A stretch of 64,000 bases of DNA from an uncultured Bacteroidales bacterium (lineage in GTDB: Bacteria > Bacteroidota > Bacteroidia > Bacteroidales > Bacteroidaceae): assembly GCA_937898885.1 (NCBI GenBank), contig CALDKD010000007.1, forward strand, positions 1-64,000, given 5' to 3'. The notes beneath the pieces are model-generated. The model made no database searches. It saw only the letters and a program-made list of their open reading frames with translations, and was not told where the DNA came from. Positions 52,085 through 60,633 of the stretch are shown in pieces (the stretch's first letter is position 1; each line of letters opens with the position of its first letter). Both the position numbers and the translations under genes were made by a program.

Positions 52085-54556
52085 ATGAAAAAAGATAAAA
52101 CCGTAAAGAAAAAGAAAGAGTCATCTGGTCCAGGATTATTCGAGCGCATATCGCAGGCAGCGCACAATGATACTGTATGGTTCATAACAGGAGCCGTACT
52201 TGTAGTATTCTCGGTGTTCGTGGCTATCGCGTGCCTGTCGTTCCTGTTCACCGGAGGTACGGACCAGAGCGTAGCAGGCAATGCCGCGGCCGATGTGGCC
52301 AACAGCGCAGGCTCGTCAGGCGCGTCACTCTCTGAGATGATAATAAACCGTTGGTTCGGCATTCCGTCTTTCCTGCTTATAGCATTCCTGTTTGTAACGG
52401 GAACAAATCTGATGAAGATCACAAAGATACGTCTAGGCCGATGGTTCGTGAGCAGTGTCTTTCTGACTGTATGGCTCTCTGTACTGTTCTCGCTTATACT
52501 CACGCCACTTTTGAAGAGCTCATTCATCATACCGGGAGGAAATCACGGCATCAACGTCACAGATTGGCTCACTACACACGTAGGTCTGCCAGGCACTGTC
52601 CTGCTGCTGTTGCTTACGCTCCTGCTTTTCTGCATCTGGCTTACCCGACGCACAATCGAGTGGATTCGCGAGCGTCTCACTTTCAGGAGAGAGCGCACCC
52701 AGAAGGAGAAAGAGACCGACGCCCAGACATACGACAAGGACGAGAACCGTCACGGCCACGATTACCTGCGGAAGTCTCAGCCTGAGCCATTGAATGACAG
52801 CCCCTACGCCACAGAAGACGACAAGGAGAATCTCCCTGACGATGACATCACGGCAGACGATGACATCTGCAATGATTCAGATATTGACGGTGAGAGCGAT
52901 ACCGATGCCGGACCCGTCCTTGAGCCATCCTGCGAGGACGATGAGTCACAGAATCCCGCTCCGGAGGGTAATGACGGAAAGGATATTGAGCTTGAGATTA
53001 TTGAGGCCAAGGAAGAGGAGCAGTACAGCGGCAAGCTGCCGGAGCCGTACAACCCGCGTCTGGACCTGTCGCACTACAAGTTCCCCACCATTGACCTTCT
53101 CAAGGAGTACGATGACTCCACGCCGCAGGACAACAAGGACGAGCAGCAGGCCAACAAGAACCGCATCATAGCGGTGCTTCGCTCATTCGGAATAGAGATC
53201 ACTTCCATCAGCGCCACACAGGGTCCTACCATCACTCTTTACGAGATTACTCCGGCCGAGGGTATCCGCATCAGCAAGATACGTAACCTTGAGGACGACA
53301 TCGCACTGAGTCTGGCTGCGCTTGGCATCCGTATCATCGCGCCTATTCCCGGAAAGGGAACCATAGGAATTGAGGTCCCGAACGCCAAGCCGGTTATGGT
53401 GCCTATGCAGTCCATCATCAAGAGCAAGAAATTTGTGGAGAGCAAATACGAGTTGCCTGTGGCACTGGGCAAGACCATCACCAACGAGCTGTTCATGTTC
53501 GATTTGGCCAAGATGCCTCACCTGCTGGTAGCCGGCGCCACCGGTATGGGTAAGTCCGTCGGTCTTAATGCCATAGTAACCTCACTGCTCTACAAAAAGC
53601 ATCCGGCAGAGATGAAGCTGGTCATGGTGGATCCCAAGATGGTTGAGTTCAGCATCTACTCTTCTATCGAGAAGCACTTCCTTGCCAAGCTGCCAGATGC
53701 CAACGAGGCCATCATCACAGACCCCACAAAGGTTGTGCACACGCTCAAGTCGCTCTGTACCGAGATGGACAGCCGCTATGAGCTGCTGAAGGACGCCAAC
53801 GTACGCTCCATCATAGAGTACAACAACCTGTTCATAGCCAGGAGGCTCAACCCGGAGAAGGGACACCGCTACCTGCCGTACATTGTTGTTGTGATAGATG
53901 AGTTCGGAGACCTTATCATGACCGCAGGCAAGGAGATTGAGACTCCTATATGCCGTATCGCACAGAAGGCGCGTGCCGTGGGTATGCATATGATCATCGC
54001 CACACAGCGTCCTACCACCAACATCATCACCGGTACCATCAAGGCCAACTTCCCGGCCCGAATAGCGTTCCGAGTGACATCGATGGTGGACTCACGCACC
54101 ATTCTGGACCGTCCGGGAGCCAACCAGCTGATAGGCCGTGGAGATATGCTCTTCTCGCAGGGAGGCGATCCGGAGCGTGTTCAGTGCGCATTCGTAGATA
54201 CCCCCGAGGTTCAGAACATCTGTTCTTACATCAGCCATCAGCAAGGCTATGTCACAGCCTACGAGTTGCCGGAGTATGTAGATGAGAACGAGGGCGGCGG
54301 CAACGACGGAGAGGCTCTCAGCAAGAATGACCTTGACCCCATTTTTGAGGATGCCGCCCGACTGATTGTGGGCAGCCAGCAAGGCTCCACATCACTTATC
54401 CAGCGTAAGTTCAAGATTGGCTACAACCGTGCAGGCCGCATAATGGACCAGATGGAGAGAGCCGGAATTGTAAGCGCCCAGGAGGGAAGCAAGCCTCGTC
54501 AGGTGCTGTGTATGGACGATATTGAACTAGAACAGAAACTACAGGGACTGCTATGA
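52085..54556 (+). CDS. ftsK: DNA translocase FtsK/SpoIIIE
   Basis: Septal DNA pump that clears and orients chromosome ends at division (823 aa). Four N-terminal membrane helices (about 30-190) are followed by a highly acidic linker (about 215-330, rich in Asp and Glu). The motor domain has Walker A in AGATGMGKSVGLNAIV and Walker B in IVVVIDEFGDLIM, then ATQRPTTNIITGTIKANFPA. The C-terminal gamma winged-helix domain reads KIGYNRAGRIMDQMERAGIV and in studied FtsK reads the polar KOPS-like sequences. Its stop overlaps the next gene by four bases (ATGA). Confidence 0.97.
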   Translation: MKKDKTVKKKKESSGPGLFERISQAAHNDTVWFITGAVLVVFSVFVAIACLSFLFTGGTDQSVAGNAAADVANSAGSSGASLSEMIINRWFGIPSFLLIAFLFVTGTNLMKITKIRLGRWFVSSVFLTVWLSVLFSLILTPLLKSSFIIPGGNHGINVTDWLTTHVGLPGTVLLLLLTLLLFCIWLTRRTIEWIRERLTFRRERTQKEKETDAQTYDKDENRHGHDYLRKSQPEPLNDSPYATEDDKENLPDDDITADDDICNDSDIDGESDTDAGPVLEPSCEDDESQNPAPEGNDGKDIELEIIEAKEEEQYSGKLPEPYNPRLDLSHYKFPTIDLLKEYDDSTPQDNKDEQQANKNRIIAVLRSFGIEITSISATQGPTITLYEITPAEGIRISKIRNLEDDIALSLAALGIRIIAPIPGKGTIGIEVPNAKPVMVPMQSIIKSKKFVESKYELPVALGKTITNELFMFDLAKMPHLLVAGATGMGKSVGLNAIVTSLLYKKHPAEMKLVMVDPKMVEFSIYSSIEKHFLAKLPDANEAIITDPTKVVHTLKSLCTEMDSRYELLKDANVRSIIEYNNLFIARRLNPEKGHRYLPYIVVVIDEFGDLIMTAGKEIETPICRIAQKARAVGMHMIIATQRPTTNIITGTIKANFPARIAFRVTSMVDSRTILDRPGANQLIGRGDMLFSQGGDPERVQCAFVDTPEVQNICSYISHQQGYVTAYELPEYVDENEGGGNDGEALSKNDLDPIFEDAARLIVGSQQGSTSLIQRKFKIGYNRAGRIMDQMERAGIVSAQEGSKPRQVLCMDDIELEQKLQGLL

Positions 54557-55182
54557 TCTCAAGAAGAATCACATCGTTAGTAATCGCCGTGCTAATGTGC
54601 GGAATACTCTCCGCACAGGATGCGGAGAGTATGGTAAACGCCTTGGTAAAGACCATCAGCGAGCAAGGCATCAGATGCTCTGCCACGATATTGGGCTCAA
54701 CGCCAGGTGATGTTGATATGAGCGCCACCCTTGAGATGAAGGGCGAGAAGTACTGTATGGTTACCCCTGAGTCATCGTACTGGTACGATGGCAAGACCCT
54801 CTGGAACGGTCTGGACATTGACGGCAACATTGTTGAGGTCTATATGACCGAGCCGGACCTGGATGAGATTGCGGGCACCAATCCTTTTGTCCTTATCAGG
54901 AGACACGAGGGTTTCAAGCTCTCCGCTCCCGATGCCAGACTGCTGAGGCTTACGGCAGAGGACCAGGAGCACGGTGCCAACGGGATACTCAGTATGGACG
55001 TCAAGTACGGCGACAACGGCAAGCCTGCCCTACTCTCCGTCCAGATGCTCATATCAGAGGGAACAACCGCCGACATCAAGATCAGGATTGACAAGTTTGA
55101 GACAGGCGGCACGAAAGAGAGTGATTTCGTGTTCCCGAAATCAAAATGGCCCGATGCTGAGATCATCGACTTAAGAATATAA
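54553..55182 (+). CDS. LolA-like periplasmic lipoprotein carrier
   Basis: Periplasmic protein (209 aa) of the LolA-like family, which carries lipoproteins to the outer membrane. Signal peptide SLVIAVLMCGILSAQ. The body has the open beta-barrel pattern: SATLEMKGEKYCMVTPESSY and WYDGKTLWNGLDIDGNIVEV, and the end KIRIDKFETGGTKESDFVFP is typical. It overlaps ftsK by four bases, a pairing common in Bacteroidetes. LolA identity is by fold and context rather than strong motifs. Confidence 0.85.
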   Translation: MISRRITSLVIAVLMCGILSAQDAESMVNALVKTISEQGIRCSATILGSTPGDVDMSATLEMKGEKYCMVTPESSYWYDGKTLWNGLDIDGNIVEVYMTEPDLDEIAGTNPFVLIRRHEGFKLSAPDARLLRLTAEDQEHGANGILSMDVKYGDNGKPALLSVQMLISEGTTADIKIRIDKFETGGTKESDFVFPKSKWPDAEIIDLRI

Positions 55183-55194
55183 TAGTATAGGTAT

Positions 55195-56127
55195 ATGGAA
55201 AGAATCAAATGTCTTATAATCGGCTCGGGTCCTTCGGGTTTCACCGCAGCCATCTATGCTGCCAGAGCCACCCTCTCACCAGTTGTCTATGAGGGACTTC
55301 AGCCTGGCGGCCAGCTTACCACCACATCTACCGTAGAGAACTTCCCCGGCTATCCGGATGGAGTATCAGGCGATGACCTGATGAACGACCTACGCACACA
55401 GGCAGAGCGCTTCGGCACGGACATCCGGTACGGCACCATCACAGCTGTCGATTTCTCCAAGGCGCCTTACAAGGTTACAATTGATGACGGCTCAGAGGTA
55501 GAGGCCGATACGGTAATCATATCAACAGGCGCATCAGCCAGGTATCTCGGTCTTGATGACGAGAAGAAGTATGCGGGCCGGGGCGTGAGCGCCTGCGCCA
55601 CCTGCGACGGTTTCTTCTACAGGAAGAAGGTTGTGGCAGTTGTAGGCGGTGGCGATACCGCCTGCGAGGAGGCGATGTACCTGTCCGGACTGGCATCGAA
55701 AGTCTATCTTGTAGTGCGCAAGACCTGGCTCAGGGCAAGCCAGATCATGCAGGACCGAGTGCTGAGCAACCCGAAGATAGAGGTGCTGTCCGGCTGCAAC
55801 GTCTATGGTCTGACCGGCGACGGCAAGGTTCAGGGAATGAGAGTAGTACGCAATGCAGGCGCTCCGGACGAGGAGCGATTCGACAAGGAGATAGACGGTT
55901 TCTTCCTTGCCATCGGCCACAAGCCGAACTCAGAAGTCTTCGCCAAATGGCTGGAACTTGACGAGGCCGGCTATATCAAGACCATTGACGGCACGCCGAA
56001 GACCGGCATCCCCGGAGTGTTCGCCGCCGGCGATGTGGCCGACCCGCACTACCGTCAGGCCATCACAGCCGCGGCATCGGGCTGCAAGGCCGCAATCGAG
56101 GCTGAGAGGTACCTGAACGAAATTTGA
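55195..56127 (+). CDS. trxB: Thioredoxin reductase
   Basis: FAD/NADPH enzyme (310 aa) that keeps thioredoxin reduced in the cytoplasm. The FAD loop is LIIGSGPSGFTAAIYAAR, the redox pair is in ACATCDGFFY, the NADPH loop is VAVVGGGDTACEEA, and the C-terminal FAD motif is GVFAAGDVADPHYRQAITAA. Likely co-transcribed with ftsK and the LolA-like gene (gap 12 bases). Confidence 0.96.
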   Translation: MERIKCLIIGSGPSGFTAAIYAARATLSPVVYEGLQPGGQLTTTSTVENFPGYPDGVSGDDLMNDLRTQAERFGTDIRYGTITAVDFSKAPYKVTIDDGSEVEADTVIISTGASARYLGLDDEKKYAGRGVSACATCDGFFYRKKVVAVVGGGDTACEEAMYLSGLASKVYLVVRKTWLRASQIMQDRVLSNPKIEVLSGCNVYGLTGDGKVQGMRVVRNAGAPDEERFDKEIDGFFLAIGHKPNSEVFAKWLELDEAGYIKTIDGTPKTGIPGVFAAGDVADPHYRQAITAAASGCKAAIEAERYLNEI

Positions 56128-56153
56128 TTATATTGATTTCACATATTTTTGAC

Positions 56154-57011
56154 ATGAGAAAATTAGCATTGATTATTGCTGTTCTGGCATCCGGTACGCT
56201 GATGGCTCAGAACCGCGCCGGAGCTCCAGCCCAGGCACAGGCATCAGGACCTGTCAATCCTGTATTTGACAAGTACGTACAGCCGGACGTCTCATTCGGC
56301 GTATATTTCTCGGAATCCAAGTCCAAGCCGGCCACTCCCGACGAGAACGGTTTCATCCGCCGCTGGACACTGCTTGACCCAATCTCCAAGCAAGAGATCA
56401 GTTCCAACACTCTCTTCACCGACTCATGGCTGAGAACGGAATTTGCCAAGGAGTATTTTGAAGGACAGAATACGGTTCTTCCGCAGAACGGCGATTCTGT
56501 TACCGTAAAGATTCCTAAACGCGCCGCAAGAGGCGGAATGATGCGTATGGGCGGAATGGGCGGCCCTGGTGCGGCACCTCAGCAGGCTCCCGCACAGCAG
56601 CCGGCAGCACAGCAGGAGTTCAACGAAGTAAGTCTGAAATGGCACTGCGTGGACAGCAAGCGCTACAACGTGAAGCTCTACCGCTTTGCAAAGAGCCTGG
56701 GCATGCGCCCTACAGAGGGTCTGTTCCTGGGTGTCACCGTAGTCAACGCACCTGAGGATATGACTGTACGTCTGGCTGCCGGTTCCAACTCGGCATCAAT
56801 GTGGTGGGTTAACGGTCAGGAGGTTCTCCTTCTGTCGGGTGACCGCAGAATGGTAGTGGATGACGGTGTATCCAAGGAGTTCACTCTCAAAAAGGGCAGC
56901 AATATAGTACGTTGCTCAATCATCAACGGCCCGGGTATGAGCGACTTCTGCGTCCGCTTCATCGGCCTTGACGGCAAACCTGTAACTAACCTCACAATCA
57001 CCAACAAATAA
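56154..57011 (+). CDS. Exported protein of unknown function with a Gly/Met and Ala/Pro/Gln linker
   Basis: Not recognised. The protein (285 aa) has a signal peptide (KLALIIAVLASGTLMAQ), an N-terminal domain (about 35-125), a flexible linker of Gly-Met then Ala-Pro-Gln repeats (about 128-155), and a C-terminal beta-rich domain. The last region (SASMWWVNGQEVLLLSGDRR ... FTLKKGSNIVRCSIINGPG) resembles the carbohydrate-binding-type beta-sandwiches of glycosidases and esterases. A sugar-related role is inferred from that and from the adjacent GH43. The frame could start at 56124, but the ATG at 56154 gives a proper signal peptide. A TATTTTTG sequence (56144-56151) lies just two bases before it. 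Confidence 0.6.
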   Translation: MRKLALIIAVLASGTLMAQNRAGAPAQAQASGPVNPVFDKYVQPDVSFGVYFSESKSKPATPDENGFIRRWTLLDPISKQEISSNTLFTDSWLRTEFAKEYFEGQNTVLPQNGDSVTVKIPKRAARGGMMRMGGMGGPGAAPQQAPAQQPAAQQEFNEVSLKWHCVDSKRYNVKLYRFAKSLGMRPTEGLFLGVTVVNAPEDMTVRLAAGSNSASMWWVNGQEVLLLSGDRRMVVDDGVSKEFTLKKGSNIVRCSIINGPGMSDFCVRFIGLDGKPVTNLTITNK

Positions 57012-57022
57012 TATCGGAAATT

Positions 57023-58453
57023 ATGAAAAAGATATTTGCAGCAGCTGCACTGTCAGCATTGGTAATGGGCGCATACGCTCAGACAGGTGATATTTTCATT
57101 CACGACCCTTCAACCATTGTCAAATGCAATGGCATATACTATACATTCGGCACCGGAGGCGGCGGCCTTATGTCGGATGACGGTTGGACATGGCGTTCCG
57201 GCGCTGTAAGACCTGGCGGCGGTGTGGCTCCCGACGCTATGAAAATTGGTGACAGATACCTTATCACATACAGCGGAAACTATCCCGGCACTCAGGGCAA
57301 GACCCACGGCATAGCCACCACAATGTGGGCCACAACCCTCAATCCCGATTCAGTGGAATACTCCAAGGAGGAGCTCGTGGCATGGGCCGGAGCGGACGAC
57401 GACTGCTACTGCATAGACCCTGCCCTGCTGCTCGACCCGACAACCGGCAGACTGTGGATGTCATACGGAACCTACTTCGGAGCAATCCGCATTGTGGAAC
57501 TTGACCCGAAGACCGCCAAGCGACTTGAGAAGAGCACGCCGGTTGACGTGGCAATTGACTGTGAGGCTACGGCTTTGATGTACCACAACGGCTGGTACTA
57601 TCTGCTCGGCACTCATGGAACCTGCTGCGACGGTGTCAACTCAACATACAACATTGTCTGTGGCCGCTCACGCGAGATTACCGGTCCATACGTGGACAAT
57701 GTAGGCCGCGACATGCTGCAGGGCGGTGGCAAGATGGTTCTTTCCGCCGGCAACAGAGTGACAGGTCCCGGACACTTCGGACGTTACATTGAGGAGGAAG
57801 GCTGCGAGAAGATGTCCTGCCACTTCGAGGCAGACTTGGAGCGTAGCGGCAAGAGCGTGCTCGGCATCCGCTCACTTCTCTGGAAGAATGACTGGCCAGT
57901 GGCCGCAGACCCGTTCAAAGAGGGCACATTCGAGATTGAGTCAGAGCGCAGAGGCTACGCTCTGGAGCTTGCAGTCGATTTCGTCAGAATGCAGGGCGCA
58001 GGCCGCGGTTTCGGCAATGCATCCACACCTGACATTCCCGTTCCGAACCAGATTCTGGCCGATGTAATCGGTGACTGGCCAAAGGGCAACATCGATATCC
58101 GTCTGAACGACTATATGTTCCGTCCTCATCAGAGATGGACTGTGACAGCAGTGGGCGATAAGGGCGGCTATCTGGGCGCACCTTATTACAAAATCACCAT
58201 TGAGGGTACCAACCGCGCCCTTGCAGCGACCGCCGACGGCGAGCTGACTGCAGTTCCGCAGTACACAGGCGCTCCTGAGCAGCTCTGGAGAATAGAGCAG
58301 CTCATTGACGGCACATACCGCATCATCAACGAGAAAGTTCCCGGACATGTAGGTGAGCAGTTCGCGCTTGTCTGCACAGGTGACTGCTCGCTCACCCTCG
58401 GCAAGTACGACTTCAACGACGTCAACTGCAAGTGGAACTTCCGCGATAGGTAA
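57023..58453 (+). CDS. Secreted GH43 glycosidase (arabinanase/arabinofuranosidase type)
   Basis: Exported five-bladed beta-propeller glycosidase (476 aa). The signal peptide ends at MGAYAQ (20). GH43 acids are visible: base Asp28 in FIHDPSTIV, pKa-modulating Asp132 in CYCIDPALLLD, acid Glu181 in DCEATALMY. The arrangement fits endo-1,5-alpha-arabinanases and related GH43 enzymes. The C-terminal part (about 390-476) has NRALAATADGELTAVPQYTG and WRIEQLIDGTYRII, suggesting a ricin-like sugar-binding module. The exact substrate is uncertain; arabinan or arabinoxylan is likely. It follows the unknown exported protein by 11 bases. Confidence 0.88.
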   Translation: MKKIFAAAALSALVMGAYAQTGDIFIHDPSTIVKCNGIYYTFGTGGGGLMSDDGWTWRSGAVRPGGGVAPDAMKIGDRYLITYSGNYPGTQGKTHGIATTMWATTLNPDSVEYSKEELVAWAGADDDCYCIDPALLLDPTTGRLWMSYGTYFGAIRIVELDPKTAKRLEKSTPVDVAIDCEATALMYHNGWYYLLGTHGTCCDGVNSTYNIVCGRSREITGPYVDNVGRDMLQGGGKMVLSAGNRVTGPGHFGRYIEEEGCEKMSCHFEADLERSGKSVLGIRSLLWKNDWPVAADPFKEGTFEIESERRGYALELAVDFVRMQGAGRGFGNASTPDIPVPNQILADVIGDWPKGNIDIRLNDYMFRPHQRWTVTAVGDKGGYLGAPYYKITIEGTNRALAATADGELTAVPQYTGAPEQLWRIEQLIDGTYRIINEKVPGHVGEQFALVCTGDCSLTLGKYDFNDVNCKWNFRDR

Positions 58454-58490
58454 GCGGTTGGCTGTTGGCTATTAGCCATTGGCCATTGGC
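58454..58490 (+). repeat. GGCTGTT heptamer 3'-UTR element, copy C
   Basis: Directly after the GH43 stop: GGTTGGCTGTTGGCTATT followed by degenerate GCCATTG units, then the terminator. It shares GGTTGGCTGTTGGC with the reverse complement of copy B, so the two form an inverted pair around the terminator. It lacks the GGCCAT-CGGAT tail. Confidence 0.7.
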
Positions 58491-58526
58491 AAAAAAAACT
58501 GCGAGAGAAATTCTCGCAGTTTTTTT
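58491..58526. terminator. Bidirectional terminator between GH43 and CE1 esterase genes
   Basis: An 11-bp perfect stem (58496-58506 with 58512-58522), flanked by an A-run (58491-58498) and a T-run (58520-58526). It serves both convergent genes. Confidence 0.9.
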
Positions 58527-58530
58527 ATCC

Positions 58531-58580
58531 ATCCGTATGGCCGCCAACAGCCAACAGCCAAAGGCCAACAGCCAACCAGC
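58531..58580 (-). repeat. GGCTGTT heptamer 3'-UTR element, copy B
   Basis: Downstream of the CE1 esterase stop, the minus strand reads heptamers of GGCTGTT type and then GGCCATACGGAT, followed by the terminator. It is homologous over its length to copy A at 3049-3099. Confidence 0.75.
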
Positions 58581-58588
58581 TCATCAGA

Positions 58589-59809
58589 CTACTTGAAAAG
58601 CAGTCTGATGAACTGGTTGAGTGAACGACGCCAGGTGAGCCACTCGTGGGCTGTGCCCGGAGATACGAACCTTGTGTAGTTGATGCCGGCATCGGTAAGC
58701 ATCTTGTCAAGAGCCATACCGCCAAGCCCCTCCTCTGTTCCGTTCGACATAAACAAAACGGGAACATCCTGATTGAACTTGGCTGCATCGGCAAACACGC
58801 CATCGTACAGAGTGGTGATGTCCATTCCCGGCATCACGAATATCGCACCGCTGAAGGCACCTATGCCTGAGAACATATCGGTATGCCTCAGACCGATGTC
58901 GAACGACTGCTTGCCGCCCCAGGAGAGGCCGGAGATAGCGCGATGCTCACGGTCGGTATATACACGGAAAGTGCTCTCAACGTACGGAATCAGCTCATCA
59001 AGAACCACATACTCGAACGATGCGCCAAAGCTCTCCATCGTCTCTCCCGGGTATGCGCCCATACCATAGTCGCAATCGCCATTGTCCATAACGACAATCA
59101 TAGGAACGGCCTCGCCTGCCGCAATGGCATTATCCATAATGTTCGCCATCTTGCCCTGCTCGTGCCATCCGGTCTCATTCTCGGCCATTCCGTGCTGCAG
59201 GATGAAGTACGGATATTTCTTGCTGCCCGATGTCTCGTACTCAGCCGGAGTATAGACAAAGCAGCGACGCATACGCTGGTGAATGTCAGACCAGTAGTGG
59301 CACTCGCGCACCTGTCCGTGCTGGATTTTCGGGTCAAAATTGTAATATGCGGCATCCTCCTTGCTCTCTGGAATGTCTATCTGGCTGTAGCAGCTGCCCG
59401 CGCCATAAATGGTATATACATTAGGATCGTTCACACGGACACCGTCAACCACCAGCCTGTAATAGTGATGTCCTACAGGCAGTGAGTCTGTCGTGACCTT
59501 CCAAAGGCCGTTCTCGTCCTTGGTCATCGGGTAAATCTTGCTGCAGATATCGGCATCAACCTGCCTCGCGTCTGGTGCCTCAAGCACGAATGTCGCCCTG
59601 CTGTGCTCATCAATGCAAGGATAGACAGCACCAGGGATGCAATACTCCGAAGAGATGCCTTCCGGTGGGTTAGGAAGCTTCTTGTCAACCCGATAATCAC
59701 TCTTCTGTCTCTGTGCCGGAGCCTGCCGGCTGCCGTCACCGCCTCCGCAAGATGACATCGCCATCACAAGGCACAAAGCCCCGGCGGTCATTGAAAACAA
59801 CTTTCTCAT
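58589..59809 (-). CDS. Lipoprotein CE1 esterase
   Basis: Surface or periplasmic esterase (406 aa), probably feruloyl or acetyl-xylan type. Lipobox AMSSC near residue 20. An N-terminal beta-sandwich of the CBM48-like kind (about 60-155, ATFVLEAPDARQVDADIC, HYYRLVVDGVRVNDPNVYTI) is followed by a CE1 hydrolase. The serine is in ISGLSWGGKQ and the His in GTAHEWLTWRRSLNQF. It is a clear paralogue of the esterase half of the GH10-CE1 protein at 15342, with the same C-terminal pattern. The frame extends to 59842, but the ATG at 59809 (MRKLFSMTAG) begins the signal peptide. Last of three genes with the flavodoxin-ferredoxin protein and the CE4 deacetylase. Confidence 0.9.
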   Translation of the reverse strand: MRKLFSMTAGALCLVMAMSSCGGGDGSRQAPAQRQKSDYRVDKKLPNPPEGISSEYCIPGAVYPCIDEHSRATFVLEAPDARQVDADICSKIYPMTKDENGLWKVTTDSLPVGHHYYRLVVDGVRVNDPNVYTIYGAGSCYSQIDIPESKEDAAYYNFDPKIQHGQVRECHYWSDIHQRMRRCFVYTPAEYETSGSKKYPYFILQHGMAENETGWHEQGKMANIMDNAIAAGEAVPMIVVMDNGDCDYGMGAYPGETMESFGASFEYVVLDELIPYVESTFRVYTDREHRAISGLSWGGKQSFDIGLRHTDMFSGIGAFSGAIFVMPGMDITTLYDGVFADAAKFNQDVPVLFMSNGTEEGLGGMALDKMLTDAGINYTRFVSPGTAHEWLTWRRSLNQFIRLLFK

Positions 59810-59843
59810 TTGATTGTATTGATTAAATATTAATTGGAACATT

Positions 59844-60602
59844 TCAAAACAGGTTCTTATAATAATACTGTCCTTTTCCCTGGGTGTACTTGCCTATCTG
59901 AATGGCGTTCTTAGGGCAATGGTGGTAGCAGGCCATACAGTTAAGGCACTGGTGATGCCACTCAGGACGGCCATCGGCCAGCGATACATTCTCCACAGGA
60001 CAGACTTTGGCGCAAGTGCCGCAGGAGACGCAGGCATCAGTAGCGTAAAACCTCTTGTCTGAGATGCAGGCATCGAACAGAGGCTTTATCAGATAGCTTT
60101 TAAGGAACGGCATTGAGCCAATCAGGATATCCTTCTTGTGGGTATGCGACGCTACCTCACTGGCAACACCGGCAATATCGGCCTTGGCTCTATCCTGTTT
60201 CTCCAGCTCCAGCTGCCTGCCGTCCAGATGGAACCCAGGCATGTTCAGGAAAGTGTTCGGCATAATCAGACTTCTGGCATAATCCAGACTCAAGCCCTTC
60301 CTGCCAAGCAACCGCCTTGTGTGATTATACACATATCCGGCCTCATCGCCACAGGTACACACCATATACACATATTCTAAAGGATGCGCGATACGCATCT
60401 TCCGAACGAACTCCCTCACGATGGCAGGCACGCCCCAGGCATACACCGGGAACACAAGGCCAAGCGTACGCTCCGCATCGGGCACGTCATACTCTCCTTC
60501 CCGCAACGCTTGCGGAATAAACGTCAGGCCCTCCCCCAGCCTGCCAGCCAGCTCCTCAGCCACCCACCGACTGTTGCCGCATCCTGAATAATAGTAAATC
60601 AT
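59844..60602 (-). CDS. EFR1-type flavodoxin-ferredoxin fusion
   Basis: Electron-transfer protein (252 aa) with a flavodoxin-like FMN domain (IYYYSGCGNSRWVAEELAGR, then GLVFPVYAWGVP) and two C-terminal 4Fe-4S motifs, CVSCGTCAKVCP and CLNCMACYHHCP. EFR1-family proteins are known by sequence in anaerobes; their partners are mostly unknown. No signal peptide, so it is cytoplasmic. The start at 60602 puts the FMN loop at the N-terminus; the frame could open at 60623. It is placed between two exported carbohydrate esterases, which is unexpected for a cytoplasmic redox protein. Confidence 0.88.
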   Translation of the reverse strand: MIYYYSGCGNSRWVAEELAGRLGEGLTFIPQALREGEYDVPDAERTLGLVFPVYAWGVPAIVREFVRKMRIAHPLEYVYMVCTCGDEAGYVYNHTRRLLGRKGLSLDYARSLIMPNTFLNMPGFHLDGRQLELEKQDRAKADIAGVASEVASHTHKKDILIGSMPFLKSYLIKPLFDACISDKRFYATDACVSCGTCAKVCPVENVSLADGRPEWHHQCLNCMACYHHCPKNAIQIGKYTQGKGQYYYKNLF

Positions 60603-60633
60603 TCCTAATTGACTGTGTGGCAAATGTTAAATG

